NCBI GenBank assembly: GCA_035281745.1
Contig: DATEDI010000019.1
Coordinates: 45,579-109,578 of the forward strand
Direction: 5' to 3'
From: 66-474 sp035281745
Lineage (GTDB): Bacteria; Pseudomonadota; Gammaproteobacteria; Xanthomonadales; Rhodanobacteraceae
Length of the DNA stretch: 64,000 bases
Part shown: one piece after another, positions 51,140-60,123 of the stretch
Numbering within the stretch: the stretch's first letter is position 1
Layout: each line of letters begins with the position of its first letter
Program-made: the position numbers and the translations under genes
Notes under the pieces: generated by a model
The model's input: the letters and a program-made list of their open reading frames with translations, nothing else
Databases searched by the model: none
What the model was told of the DNA's origin: nothing

Positions 51140-52968
51140 AGGTCGGGCCCTATCACGATGTGCAATTGCGCACCGTGGTAATACGGATCGTTGATCGGAA
51201 CGCCGACGTCGACGCGCACCATCCCGACCGGCGAGCGCCAGCGCAGGCCGATGCCCGCGCCCGTGCGCGCGTGGAAATCGGTGCCGTCGAACGCGTTGCC
51301 GGAATCCACGAAGGCCGCCATGCCCCAGTCGCGCGTGAAGTAGTGTTCAATCGTGGCGCTGCCGACCAGCAGGCGTTTGCCGCCGACCACCAGTCCGTAA
51401 CTGTTGCGCGGTCCGATCGCTTGGTACGCGTAGCCGCGGATCGAACGGTCGCCGCCCGCGAAGAAACGCAATTGCGGCGGCAGTTTGCTGAAGTCCTGCA
51501 CGCTGGTGATGCCGGCATCGCCACGCAGGATCAGGCGGTTGTCGCGGCCGAGCGCATGGATCCACACCACGTCGGCCAGCGCCTGCGCAAAGCGTGTGTC
51601 GATGCCGGGGCCCGCGCGCCCGATCAGGTTGATCGAATAGCCCTTGCGCACGAACAGCGGATTGTCGGCGACCTTTTTCGTCAGGCCGATCTCGGGATAG
51701 ATCAGCGTGCTGTTGCCGCGTTCGATGCCGGGGATGTTCACGTTGCTGCGCGAATTGCCGACCGTGAACGTGCCGCTCAGGAGATGCACGCCGAGCGTCC
51801 GCACGAAACCATGCCAGTCGCGGGTGGCGTTGGCGGCCAGCGAGAAGGTGCGCGACTTCGAGGTCCTGGTGTTCTCGTCGCGGTAGCCGATGCCGAGATT
51901 GAAGCTGGCGTGGTCGTGGCCGGGACGCGGAATGCCGTACACGACCTGCGCGGTCTTCAACCGTTGCGCAATCAACACTTCGTTGTCGAGCGTGTGCCCG
52001 CGCCGGTTGATCCAGCGGCGCCGGATGCCTGCGCGCACGCCGGGGCCGGTATCGGTGCCGACGAACACGCCGGCCGTGTAGACCGTGCGCTTGGCCGGCG
52101 CAACCTCGACCTTCACCGGCACCACGTGGTCTTTCGCCTTCGCGACTTCGGGCAGCACGTCCACGATGGAAAAATAATCCGCGTCGTTGAGCGCCTGTTG
52201 CAGCGCCAGCAGGTTCGATTGCGAGTACCAGTCGCCGCTTTCCCATGGCACGTAACGCTGCAGGAAGTCCGGATTGAACTGCGAGCCGGTGAAGGTGACT
52301 TTACCCAGCTTGTAGCGCGCGCCGACTTCGTAATGCAGGTGGATGTCCGCGCGATCGTCGGCACGGGTCACCGCGACGGTGTGCTCGGTGGCCTTGGCGT
52401 CCAGCCAGCCGGTTTCCAGCAAGGCGCTGGCGATCGCGCCCTTGGAGCCTTCATAGGTGCCATCCACCATCTGCTCGCCAGCTTTTGGATGGAAGCTGCG
52501 CACCGCGTGGCGCACCGGCGTCAGCTTCAATGCGATGTCGGGTACCTGCAAGTCGAGTTTCGCGACCAGGGTCGGCGGACCGGGCGTCACCCGCAGGCTC
52601 AGCACCCATTGACTGCCCTGATGCTGCAGCTCGCTCGCGACCTCGGCGTTGTAATAGCCATAGGGTTGCAGCGCCGTCGCCGCCTGCGCGGCCGCGTCAT
52701 CGGCGAACACGCGCGCCTGCGTCTCGCTGACATCGTTGCGGTTCGCGTATTGGCTCGCGGTCAGATTGGCGCGCACCGCGGCGGCCATGTCCTTGTCGAC
52801 GCCGCTGATCGTCACCTTCAGGGTGTCGGCGCGCGCGCCCGGCGCAGTGGCGAGCGCCATCAGCGCGGCGAGTACGCACGCGCATTGTGCCCATGATGGA
52901 AGTAGGTTGGGCTGACCACGAGCTTCATCCGTGGGAAGCCCAACATCGTCGCTCCGAACGTTTGGCAT
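51136..52968 (-). CDS. tamA: translocation and assembly module subunit TamA
   Basis: The product (610 residues from ATG 52968) is an Omp85-family barrel: three POTRA domains (about residues 50-300 of this start), then the 16-strand barrel with the conserved FFAGGDRSIRGY and GIGLRWRSPVG motifs. TamA pairs with TamB in the outer membrane. The start is problematic. The mature protein begins at about DTLKVTI after a hydrophobic signal (CVLAALMALATAPGARA), but the only in-frame ATG with sufficient N-region, 52968, lies in a GTTGGGCT-type repeat; ATG 52860 would give a short signal peptide. An out-of-frame ATG at 52894 may be the ancestral start. Confidence 0.9.
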   Translation of the reverse strand: MPNVRSDDVGLPTDEARGQPNLLPSWAQCACVLAALMALATAPGARADTLKVTISGVDKDMAAAVRANLTASQYANRNDVSETQARVFADDAAAQAATALQPYGYYNAEVASELQHQGSQWVLSLRVTPGPPTLVAKLDLQVPDIALKLTPVRHAVRSFHPKAGEQMVDGTYEGSKGAIASALLETGWLDAKATEHTVAVTRADDRADIHLHYEVGARYKLGKVTFTGSQFNPDFLQRYVPWESGDWYSQSNLLALQQALNDADYFSIVDVLPEVAKAKDHVVPVKVEVAPAKRTVYTAGVFVGTDTGPGVRAGIRRRWINRRGHTLDNEVLIAQRLKTAQVVYGIPRPGHDHASFNLGIGYRDENTRTSKSRTFSLAANATRDWHGFVRTLGVHLLSGTFTVGNSRSNVNIPGIERGNSTLIYPEIGLTKKVADNPLFVRKGYSINLIGRAGPGIDTRFAQALADVVWIHALGRDNRLILRGDAGITSVQDFSKLPPQLRFFAGGDRSIRGYAYQAIGPRNSYGLVVGGKRLLVGSATIEHYFTRDWGMAAFVDSGNAFDGTDFHARTGAGIGLRWRSPVGMVRVDVGVPINDPYYHGAQLHIVIGPDL

Positions 52969-53150
52969 CCCTGCCTGCTTACGCGCCCCTCCCGGGCACG
53001 GGTGTTTGACAAAAGCACAGTAGGTTGGCCTGACCCCGGGCTTCATCCGTGGGAAGCCCAACGTCATCGCTCCGGAACGTTTGACCTCCTTGTCCTTTTC
53101 CGCGCGCCTCCCGCGCGCGCGGAACAAGACAGGGACTTCGTATCGCGCAC
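52901..53150. repeat. two tandem GTTGGGCT-type repeat units upstream of tamA
   Basis: Unit A (from 52901) and unit B (from 53029) share AGTAGGTTGG, GAGCTTCATCCGTGGGAAGC-like sequence and CCCAAC...GCTCCGAACG-like ends, about 120 bases each, differing at scattered positions. Within each, GTTGGGCT pairs with AGCCCAAC. A related element follows hrpA (35705-35800). In the tamA frame the unit A sequence is read as protein. Confidence 0.8.
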
Positions 53151-53256
53151 GCAGGGACCGGAGAACCCGCGTGCCCAGCGCACACACGCGCGCAACGAAG
53201 ATCGGCCAGGGTGCTCGGGTCAGTGTGCGTATTCGTCGCACGAGCACGTCCATCCG

Positions 53257-55947
53257 TCACGTGGCAGCGGTGCGGGCTTCGATGGCCTCGGCGCTTTCGA
53301 TGCGTGCCACACGCGAGGATTCCGGTTGCGCCTGCGTGGCCTCGACCCGGTGATCGCGCGAGTAGTGCGCGACCAGCGCGCCGACCAGCGCGGAAAGATA
53401 GGGAATCGCCTGCGCGAACAGGATCACCATCCACAACTCACCTTCGATGTAGCGCGAGCCGAAGTTGAGTCCCATCCCGACGATCGCGAGGATCAGCGCG
53501 ATCGACATCAGGAATTCCTCGCGCACGGGTCCGAGCGCGCCTGCTGCGCCACCACCGAGCCGGCGGCTCTTGGCCGTGCGGATGAACGCGGTCTTCTGCT
53601 TGATCAGGCCCATCCAGATGCCGCGCGCGATCGCGTGCGACAGGCCCATGCTGGCGATCGACGCCATCAGCGCATCGCGCCAACCGCAAGGCACGCGCGC
53701 GCGGTACAGCACGATGCCGAACACGGCCTTGGTGACGAAGAATCCCATCACCGGAATCAGGAACAGCTGCATCGGCAGGCTGAAGATGGTGGGCGCCAGC
53801 AGCATGCCTGCCGTCCAGCCCAGCGCCATCAGCGTGAATACCATGTGCAGCGCATCGGCAAACCACGAGAACCAGCCGGTGAGGAAGTGGAAGCGCTGGC
53901 CGGCGGAGAGCGGGCCTTTGTGCACCATCCAGTTCCAGCGGCCCTTCAAGATCTGCATCGCGCCGAATGCCCAGCGATAGCGCTGGCTCTTGTAGGCGCG
54001 GAAATCGGCCGGCGTGAGGCCCCGGCCCATCAGCTCGTCGACGTAGATCGTCTCGTAGCCCGCGTGCATCAGGCGCAGCCCCAGTTCGGCGTCTTCGCAG
54101 ATGGTCCACTCCGACCAGCTTCCGGTGCCTTCCAGCGCCACGCGCCGTACCATCGTCATGGTGCCGTGCTGGATGATCGCGTTGCGCTCGTTGCGGTGAT
54201 GCATGCCGATGCGGAAGAAGCCGTCGAACTCCCAGTTGGTCATGCGCCGGAACGCGTTGCCCATGTAGTCGCGGTGCGCCTGCGGGCACTGCACCACTGC
54301 GACGTTGCGGTCATTGAAATACCCGGTCAACGCGGACAGCCAATCCCGACGCACCACGTAATCGGCATCGACCACCGCGATGATGTCGGCGCGGGGGTCG
54401 GTCTGCTTCAGGCCGTAGTTCAGCGCGCCGGCCTTGAAGCCGGGCCACGGATCGAGATGGAAGAAGCGGAAGCGTTCGCCGAGTTTTTCGCAATACGCTT
54501 CCAGCGGTTTCCAGACGGCCTCGTCCTTGGTGTTGTTGTCGATCACCAGCACTTCGAAGTTCGCGTAATCGAGTTCCGCCAGCGAATCGAGCGTGGCGAT
54601 CACCATGTCCGGCGGCTCGTTGTAGCAGGCGAGGTGGATCGAGACGAACGGTTGTGCTTCCGGCGGATCGGGCTCCAGCAAGCCGAAATGCCGCAACCAC
54701 TTCTTGCGCCACAACACCTCGACGAACTCGAAGCCGTTGATCAGCAGGATCGCGAGGATCGCGAGCTGCGCCGGGAACAGCACGATCAGCATGCCCCAGT
54801 CGACGACGTCCAGGTAGAACTGGAACGGCACCGTCGCCGACCACACGATCAGTCCGGCCGCGAGCTGGATCAGGCACAGGTACGCGAAGCGGCCGACCAG
54901 CTTGAAGCGCGCGAATTTCCACGCGAACCAGAACATCGGGATCAGCGCCAGCAAGCCGGAAGCCAGCGCCTTCCACGGCCAGGTCGCATCCTCCAGCACC
55001 GGCCCGGTCAGCGGGAACTTCAGTTGTCGGTCGGCGTTGAACACGCCCCAGTACGCGCCGGTGCGGCCTTCGCCCAGGCCTTCCTTCCACGGCTGGTCGA
55101 TGGCTTCCATGATGTAGTAGTCGATATGTCGTTCGCGTGCGACCTGGAACCACTCCTTCAGGAAGATTGCCTGGTTCGCGGTGGAGGGCTTGGCGAATTC
55201 GAAGCGGTCGCCGTTGGACGGCCAGCCGACCTCGCCGATCACGATGTGCTTGTTCGGAAACAACTGCTGCAGGCGCTGGTAGCGCATCAGCACGTCGCCG
55301 ACTGCGTCCTTGCGCGGCACGCCTTCCCAGTACGGCAGCAGGTGCACGGTGATGAAGTCCACGTGCTGCGCGAGCTCGGGATATTTCTCCCAGATGTGCC
55401 ACGGCTCGGCGGTCGAAACCGGCTGATGCACCGCGGCGCGCACCCGGTCGATGTAGGCCATCAACTTTTCCGGCTTCATGTCGGTGCGCAGCAGCACCTC
55501 GTTGCCGACCTCGACCCGCTTGATGTCGGGCCACCGCCGCGCCTGCGCGATCAGCGCCTCGATTTCCCTTTCGTTGTTGCCGTCGCGACGATCCAGCCAC
55601 GCGCCGGCCATCACGTCCAGGTGATCCTTCATCGCGAGCCGCGGGATCTCGGGATACTGCAGCACCGAATACACGCGCACCCGCCGGGTGTGCTTGGCCA
55701 TCAGCGCCAGATCGCCGGCGACCTCGGCATCGCTCGGAAAATTGCCGGCCAGCGGACTCTGGTAACGCTGGAACGGGCTGTAGGCGAAGCCCGCCACCTG
55801 TCCGTTCCACGGCACCACCTGGGTCGGCCGATCCGCCACCGCCCACAACGCGAAGTTCAGCGCCGCCACCAGCAGGGCCAGCAGCAACGCCGAAACCACG
55901 GCGCCCGCATGCCGCGGGCGCACGTCGATGGCCAGGGGTCGGTTCAA
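53257..55947 (-). CDS. membrane glucan synthase with GH17-like and GT2 domains (NdvB-type)
   Basis: The 896-residue protein has an N-terminal membrane helix, then a GH17-like beta-1,3-glucanase domain (about residues 50-310) with catalytic-type Glu in EVGNEVLL and GEVGWPSNG. Several transmembrane helices follow, then a GT2 glycosyltransferase domain (about 440-680) with ACYNEPPD, VVDADYVV, CEDAELG and QRYRW (the D, D, D, QxxRW motifs), and a final set of helices. This architecture is that of NdvB-type enzymes making beta-1,3 (and branched) cyclic glucans of the periplasm. It starts at TTG 55947 and seems to be monocistronic. Confidence 0.88.
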   Translation of the reverse strand: MNRPLAIDVRPRHAGAVVSALLLALLVAALNFALWAVADRPTQVVPWNGQVAGFAYSPFQRYQSPLAGNFPSDAEVAGDLALMAKHTRRVRVYSVLQYPEIPRLAMKDHLDVMAGAWLDRRDGNNEREIEALIAQARRWPDIKRVEVGNEVLLRTDMKPEKLMAYIDRVRAAVHQPVSTAEPWHIWEKYPELAQHVDFITVHLLPYWEGVPRKDAVGDVLMRYQRLQQLFPNKHIVIGEVGWPSNGDRFEFAKPSTANQAIFLKEWFQVARERHIDYYIMEAIDQPWKEGLGEGRTGAYWGVFNADRQLKFPLTGPVLEDATWPWKALASGLLALIPMFWFAWKFARFKLVGRFAYLCLIQLAAGLIVWSATVPFQFYLDVVDWGMLIVLFPAQLAILAILLINGFEFVEVLWRKKWLRHFGLLEPDPPEAQPFVSIHLACYNEPPDMVIATLDSLAELDYANFEVLVIDNNTKDEAVWKPLEAYCEKLGERFRFFHLDPWPGFKAGALNYGLKQTDPRADIIAVVDADYVVRRDWLSALTGYFNDRNVAVVQCPQAHRDYMGNAFRRMTNWEFDGFFRIGMHHRNERNAIIQHGTMTMVRRVALEGTGSWSEWTICEDAELGLRLMHAGYETIYVDELMGRGLTPADFRAYKSQRYRWAFGAMQILKGRWNWMVHKGPLSAGQRFHFLTGWFSWFADALHMVFTLMALGWTAGMLLAPTIFSLPMQLFLIPVMGFFVTKAVFGIVLYRARVPCGWRDALMASIASMGLSHAIARGIWMGLIKQKTAFIRTAKSRRLGGGAAGALGPVREEFLMSIALILAIVGMGLNFGSRYIEGELWMVILFAQAIPYLSALVGALVAHYSRDHRVEATQAQPESSRVARIESAEAIEARTAAT

Positions 55948-56045
55948 GGTTTTCCCGCTCGAGATCGCTGCTGCCCAAACGCGCTAGGGTAAGGGCGGAT
56001 GCCTGAAGATTTTGCAAATTCGTGCGATCGTCCGCGGCCAAGGCC

Positions 56046-56120
56046 GGGGTCAGAGTGCACTTTCCGGTGCGTGGATCCCGCGACTCTCCGCGAACTCGCC
56101 GGAAAGTGCATTCTGACCCC
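56046..56120. repeat. 22-base inverted repeat upstream of the hutG-like gene
   Basis: The arms 56046-56067 and 56099-56120 are inverse complements with one mismatch in 22 bases, separated by 31 bases. The arms read GGGGTCAGAGTGCACTTTCC and its inverse. Such a sequence is reminiscent of REP/BIME pairs linked to RAYT transposases or of a small MITE, but no transposase is nearby. Confidence 0.75.
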
Positions 56121-56159
56121 CCGCTTCTTCGATTCTTTCGACCCGCTAGAATCGACCGG

Positions 56160-56975
56160 ATGCAGGATTTCACGCTACACCAGGGCACAGCGCCGCTGCT
56201 GGTCAGCCTGCCGCACGACGGCACCGGTCTTCCCGCGGCGCTGGCCGCGCGGATGACCGGTGCGGGCAAGCGGGTGCCGGATACCGACTGGCATGTCGGA
56301 AAACTCTACGCATTCTCGCGCGACCTCGGCGCCTCGGTGATCGCGCCGCGCTGGTCACGCTACGTCGCCGACCTCAATCGCGATCCCGAGGGGCACAAGT
56401 TGTATCCGGGACGGACCGAAACCGCGCTGGTGCCGATCACGACGTTCGCGGGCGAGGCGATCTACGCGCCGGACGACGAGCCCGACGAAAAGGAGATCGC
56501 GCTGCGCAAGGAGATGTATTGGCAGCCGTACCACGATGCGTTGGCGGGCGAACTCGCGAGGATGCGCGAACGACATCCTCGTGTCGTGCTGTGGGATGGT
56601 CATTCCATCAAGAGCCGGGTGCCGATGTTCTTCGACGGGCAGCTGCCCGACTTCAATTTAGGCACCGCCAATGGCGCAAGTTGTTCGCCGGCATTGCAGG
56701 CGCGTTTGACGGGCGTATTGCGCGAGCGTGCGGTGGGCAGCGACGGTCATTACAGCCACGTCGCCAATGGGCGTTTCAAGGGCGGCTACATCACCCGCCA
56801 CTATGGCCGTCCCGGCATTGCCGACAAACCGGGAGTCGACGCCGTGCAGCTGGAGCTCGCCCAGTACACCTACATGGACGAGGACAGTTTCGAATACCGA
56901 CCCGAACTTGCCGTGCCCGTGCAGGATGTGATTCGCGCGCTGTTGCGCACCTGCATCGCTTACGCTGCAGGCTGA
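56160..56975 (+). CDS. hutG: N-formylglutamate deformylase (HutG-like amidohydrolase)
   Basis: The 271-residue protein matches the N-formylglutamate amidohydrolase family: LLVSLPHDGTGLP, TDWHVGKLY, RYVADLNRDP, VVLWDGHSIKSRVPMFFDG and YITRHYGRPG. It hydrolyses N-formyl-L-glutamate, the last step of one histidine degradation route, but the other hut genes are not in this window. The start at ATG 56160 is just after the 22-base inverted repeat; the longer frame only translates the repeat. The gene overlaps the end of the convergent small membrane-protein gene by 16 bases. Confidence 0.88.
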   Translation: MQDFTLHQGTAPLLVSLPHDGTGLPAALAARMTGAGKRVPDTDWHVGKLYAFSRDLGASVIAPRWSRYVADLNRDPEGHKLYPGRTETALVPITTFAGEAIYAPDDEPDEKEIALRKEMYWQPYHDALAGELARMRERHPRVVLWDGHSIKSRVPMFFDGQLPDFNLGTANGASCSPALQARLTGVLRERAVGSDGHYSHVANGRFKGGYITRHYGRPGIADKPGVDAVQLELAQYTYMDEDSFEYRPELAVPVQDVIRALLRTCIAYAAG

Positions 56976-57391
56976 CCCAGTCGCGGCGCAACGCGCCGCC
57001 CGGCGGAGGCGAAGCCGAGCACGGCCGAGAGCGCCAGCGACAGGCCGCCCAGCACCACGAACACGCTCCAGAACGCTTCGTGCATGTATGAAAGCGCCGT
57101 GACGCCCGTCGCCAGATAGAACATGCCAATGGTGCAGGGCGCGAACAGCGCGCCGCGTTCACCATGCATGGCCATCCATGCGCCGCGGATCACCAGCACG
57201 CCGAACACCAGCATGCATCCACCGCAGAAGTACCAGACGAGATAGATCAACTTGTCCGTGTGCATATCGATCGGCAGCGATGCGAGACCGGCATCGAGTG
57301 CCTTGCGGCCCATGAAGCTGTGACCGAACGCGCCGAGGCCGATCAGCAACCCTGTGAGGGCAAGCAACATCGAAGCGAATTTGCGAAGCAT
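56960..57391 (-). CDS. small membrane protein of unknown function
   Basis: The 143-residue protein has four hydrophobic segments (about residues 5-28, 46-68, 83-102, 106-128) and no cysteine or charged motif that suggests catalysis. I do not recognise the family. It ends with a short polar tail that overlaps the hutG-like gene on the other strand. An AAGGAGAG ribosome site precedes ATG 57391. The next gene on the same strand, an SRPBCC protein, ends 49 bases upstream, so it may form an operon with the SRPBCC and ArsR genes. Confidence 0.7.
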   Translation of the reverse strand: MLRKFASMLLALTGLLIGLGAFGHSFMGRKALDAGLASLPIDMHTDKLIYLVWYFCGGCMLVFGVLVIRGAWMAMHGERGALFAPCTIGMFYLATGVTALSYMHEAFWSVFVVLGGLSLALSAVLGFASAGRRVAPRLGQPAA

Positions 57392-57439
57392 GGCGGCTCT
57401 CCTTCGAAGGGTGCAGCAAACGCGTTTCCGCGGCGGTGC

Positions 57440-57916
57440 TCAGACGGTCTTTGCCGACTCGCCGTATGCGGCCAGCAGCTTCGGCCAGCCTTTTTCGACG
57501 CTGTCGCGGATGTTCCGGCCCGCCTCGCCGTGGCGCTCGAAATGGCGGTGCTCGAATTCCACCCGCGTGCGTGTGGGCGCCTCTTCGATGAAGCGCACCT
57601 CGTATTCGCTGGCATGCGCGAGATCGGGATCGAATTGCCAGTCGCCGCCGATGCCCCACGACACCACCAGTCGCGTGGGCGGCTCCCACACCAGCACCCG
57701 GCCCCAGTCGCACTCCGCGCCGTGGATGCCGCGCTCGAACACGCGGCCGCCTTCACGCGGTTCCATTACCACTTCCTCCAACGGTTCCGTGCCGATGTGA
57801 TGGTCGCGAAACCACCAGGTGTCGATGCCGCGCGTGAACACGTCGAACGCGTGTCCGCGGGACGCTTCCACGGTGATCGTGTGGCGCACGGAAGGAACGC
57901 TGGCGACGACGTTCAT
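57440..57916 (-). CDS. SRPBCC (AHSA1-like) domain protein
   Basis: The 158-residue protein has the START/Bet v1-like fold of the AHSA1 family, with VRHTITVEASRGHAFDVFTR at the N-terminus, VVMEPREGGRVFER and the strands RVEFEHRHFERHG near the C-terminus. Such proteins often bind small hydrophobic ligands and are frequently paired with ArsR-type repressors, as here: the gene overlaps the arsR-type gene upstream by four bases (ATGA). The ligand is unknown. Confidence 0.85.
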   Translation of the reverse strand: MNVVASVPSVRHTITVEASRGHAFDVFTRGIDTWWFRDHHIGTEPLEEVVMEPREGGRVFERGIHGAECDWGRVLVWEPPTRLVVSWGIGGDWQFDPDLAHASEYEVRFIEEAPTRTRVEFEHRHFERHGEAGRNIRDSVEKGWPKLLAAYGESAKTV

Positions 57917-58236
57917 CGGGATTGCTCCTTCGCGGATCGTTCCGCGGCGCGTTTGAAGGCCTGCAGGGATTCCTGCCAGAACTGGTCGAAATAATCGCGC
58001 AGGCCGGCCACGCCATCGGCATCGATCCGGTAAATCTGGCGGTTGGCGGCCCGCTGGCTGGTGACGAGGCCCACGTGCTTGAGCACCTTGAGATGCTGGG
58101 ATACGGCCGAGCGTGTCACCGGCAGGCTGCGCGCGATCTCCCCGACGGCGAGCGGCCCGCGTTCGAGGCGTTCGAAGATCGCCATGCGGGTAGGGTCGCC
58201 CAGTGCCTGCACGCGTAATTTAAGGTTAGTCTTCAC
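57913..58236 (-). CDS. ArsR-family transcriptional repressor
   Basis: The 107-residue protein has the ArsR winged helix-turn-helix: ALGDPTRMAIFERL, then PVTRSAVSQHLKVLKHVGLV as the recognition region and the wing SQRAANRQIYRID. No metal-binding cysteines are present, so it is of the non-metal subgroup that pairs with SRPBCC proteins. It begins at GTG 58236, which lies inside a palindromic operator candidate, implying autoregulation. Translation is coupled to the SRPBCC gene downstream. Confidence 0.88.
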   Translation of the reverse strand: MKTNLKLRVQALGDPTRMAIFERLERGPLAVGEIARSLPVTRSAVSQHLKVLKHVGLVTSQRAANRQIYRIDADGVAGLRDYFDQFWQESLQAFKRAAERSAKEQSR

Positions 58237-58258
58237 TAACCGTTAGTCTACGCTAACG
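58225..58258. promoter_or_regulatory. tandem palindromic operators overlapping the arsR-type start codon
   Basis: Two adjacent palindromes are present: GTTAGT-CTTC-ACTAAC (58225-58240, perfect) and CGTTAG-TCTACG-CTAACG (58241-58258, perfect). Both share TTAG/CTAA half sites. They cover the GTG start codon and the bases just upstream, a typical place for ArsR binding. Confidence 0.7.
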
Positions 58259-58318
58259 TAGCTCGGTGTCAAGGCAGCAACGCGAGGTTTCAAAAACGGG
58301 GGAATGTGAATCGCCGGG

Positions 58319-58741
58319 TCAGCGCACGCGCGCGATGCACTTCAATTCGATCGCAATCGGCGTCGGCAGCGCGGTAATGCCGAGCGTGGTGCGGCAGGGC
58401 GCGGCCGCGGGATCGGGAAAGTATTCGGCCCAGACTGCGTTGTAGGCCTCGAAATCGAGTGCCATGTCGGTGAGGAACACGGTCACGTCGACAAGGTCTT
58501 CCCAGCGCGCGCCGCATGCATCAAGCACTGCTCGCACATTGGCGAACACCTGGCGGGTCTGGGTCGCGATGTCATGCGTCACCAGGGTGCCGCGCGGATT
58601 GAAGACATTGCCGGGAATCGCGTTGCTGCCGGGTGTGCGCGGACCAATGCCCGACAAAAACAGCAGATCGCTGACGCGGCGCGCGTGGGGGTACATGCCG
58701 ACTGGCATGGGGGCCGTCCCGGTACGGATGCTTTCATTCAT
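58319..58741 (-). CDS. RidA-family deaminase, probably 2-aminomuconate deaminase type
   Basis: The 140-residue protein has the RidA/YjgF fold signatures: LLFLSGIGPR, TRQVFANVRAVLDACG, WEDLVDVTVFLTDM, and PCRTTLGITALPTPIAIELKCIA at the C-terminus with the conserved Arg. RidA proteins hydrolyse reactive imines. The sequence layout and the nearby aldehyde dehydrogenase suggest the 2-aminomuconate deaminase subtype of the kynurenine route, which is an inference. It starts at ATG 58741, overlapping the stop of the upstream gene by four bases. Confidence 0.8.
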   Translation of the reverse strand: MNESIRTGTAPMPVGMYPHARRVSDLLFLSGIGPRTPGSNAIPGNVFNPRGTLVTHDIATQTRQVFANVRAVLDACGARWEDLVDVTVFLTDMALDFEAYNAVWAEYFPDPAAAPCRTTLGITALPTPIAIELKCIARVR

Positions 58742-60090
58742 GGCGTGGAGGCCTGGTCCGCGGCGACCTTGATGGTCCGGTGGCCGACGACATGACCATT
58801 TTCGTCGCTCGCGGTGAGCGCGTAGTTACCGGGGCGCAGGTACAGGTCACCGACCGTGAGATTTGAATTGTCGCGGAAAACGTCCGTATCGCCAATGGTC
58901 GTCAGGGGCGCGGGATCGATCACCATCCGGTCCGCCGGAACGGCATCGTCGCCTTCGTCCGCATGACGCGCTTGCACCACACAGGGAAAGCGGTTGCGGC
59001 AGATGCCGCCGTCGACGGGGAACGGCACCCGCAGCCCCCACAGCCCCAGCCACGTGGGGCGACCGAGCCGCAGCTGTTCGGCGGGAAAGATCACGCTGAC
59101 ATCGTAGCCGGGCCGCAACGACCACGGCTTGTCGCCGGGCCCGGCGTAGACGATCGGTTGCTGCGGATGCAACGTGTCAACGATCTGGCGATAGACCGGA
59201 TGATCCTGCGATGCTTCGGGGTGGGGGATCAGCCAGGTCTGTTCCACGGTCAGCGGCACGATGCCACTGTCCTGCCTGAAATGTTCGGCCATCGACATCG
59301 TGCCGAGGAAGGGTCCCGATTCCACGATGTGCTCGTAGCCGGCGTTGACTACCAGGCGGGCGTGCGGATCGTGCTTGAGGATGTCCCGGAGGTGCCGCGC
59401 CTGTTGTGCTTCGCGCGCGTCGCCGCTCAGGTTCCCCTCGGCCTCGTAGGCTACCACCCGGTACCCGAGTTTCAGCGCGGTGCGCACCATTTCCGCGTAG
59501 ATTGGTTCGCGGGTGTAGAAGCCGCTGGTCTCGATGGGGTAGCCGCGCTTCTGCAGGGCGTCGATGTCCGACTGGCGCAGCGTTTCCACGGCGAAAGTGT
59601 TGAAGCCTTCCGCGTGCAAGGTACGCAGCAGCCTCGTGGTGAGGGTGCGTGTGAGGGCGATGTTGTGCGCTTCGTTGAAGAACACCACGCGGTGTTTCGC
59701 TGCCAGTTTTGGCAGGTAGTCGATGGCCGGCACCGGGCGATAGCCGGCCGTGTCGAGCGGCGATGGCGCGTCGTCCGCCTGCGCGGGTCGCGGAATGGAG
59801 AAGGCCTTTTCCGCGGCCGCGTACGCACCGAGAAAGCTCAATTGCCAGGACAGGTACTGGCTGAAGATGGAACGGAACGCGGGATCGCGGTCGGCTGCGT
59901 AGGCGCGGCGCATGATCCGGTACTGCGTCAGGAGACTCCGATGGGCCTGCGCGCGCTGCATCACGGCATCGGCCTTGTCCATCGCCTGCAACTGCCGCTG
60001 CTGCCAGTCCGCGGCCGGGCGCGCGGGGACCGGCAAGCCGACAATCGTCAGCAACAGGATACCGATAACGGCGAACTTTCGGTCGTGCAT
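58738..60090 (-). CDS. ChaN/EreA-like secreted protein, copy 1
   Basis: The 450-residue protein has a signal peptide (to about PARPA), a helical segment, then a domain with VVFFNEAHNIALTRTLT and FNTFAVETL, motifs similar to the GE/NE-x-H and E residues of ChaN (heme-binding) and erythromycin-esterase-like proteins. A C-terminal beta-rich domain of about 100 residues ends it. It is a full-length paralogue of the gene at 60124-61479, in tandem and 33 bases from it. The function is unknown. Its stop overlaps the RidA gene start, so the two are translationally coupled. Confidence 0.75.
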   Translation of the reverse strand: MHDRKFAVIGILLLTIVGLPVPARPAADWQQRQLQAMDKADAVMQRAQAHRSLLTQYRIMRRAYAADRDPAFRSIFSQYLSWQLSFLGAYAAAEKAFSIPRPAQADDAPSPLDTAGYRPVPAIDYLPKLAAKHRVVFFNEAHNIALTRTLTTRLLRTLHAEGFNTFAVETLRQSDIDALQKRGYPIETSGFYTREPIYAEMVRTALKLGYRVVAYEAEGNLSGDAREAQQARHLRDILKHDPHARLVVNAGYEHIVESGPFLGTMSMAEHFRQDSGIVPLTVEQTWLIPHPEASQDHPVYRQIVDTLHPQQPIVYAGPGDKPWSLRPGYDVSVIFPAEQLRLGRPTWLGLWGLRVPFPVDGGICRNRFPCVVQARHADEGDDAVPADRMVIDPAPLTTIGDTDVFRDNSNLTVGDLYLRPGNYALTASDENGHVVGHRTIKVAADQASTP

Positions 60091-60123
60091 GTCGACATGG
60101 CGTGATGGGCGCCCTCCGGGAAC

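Noticed and set aside
53002..55992. 996-codon plus-strand frame opposite the glucan synthase gene
   Set aside because: Antisense shadow of a conserved GT2/GH17 protein; His/Arg/Asp-rich with no domain.
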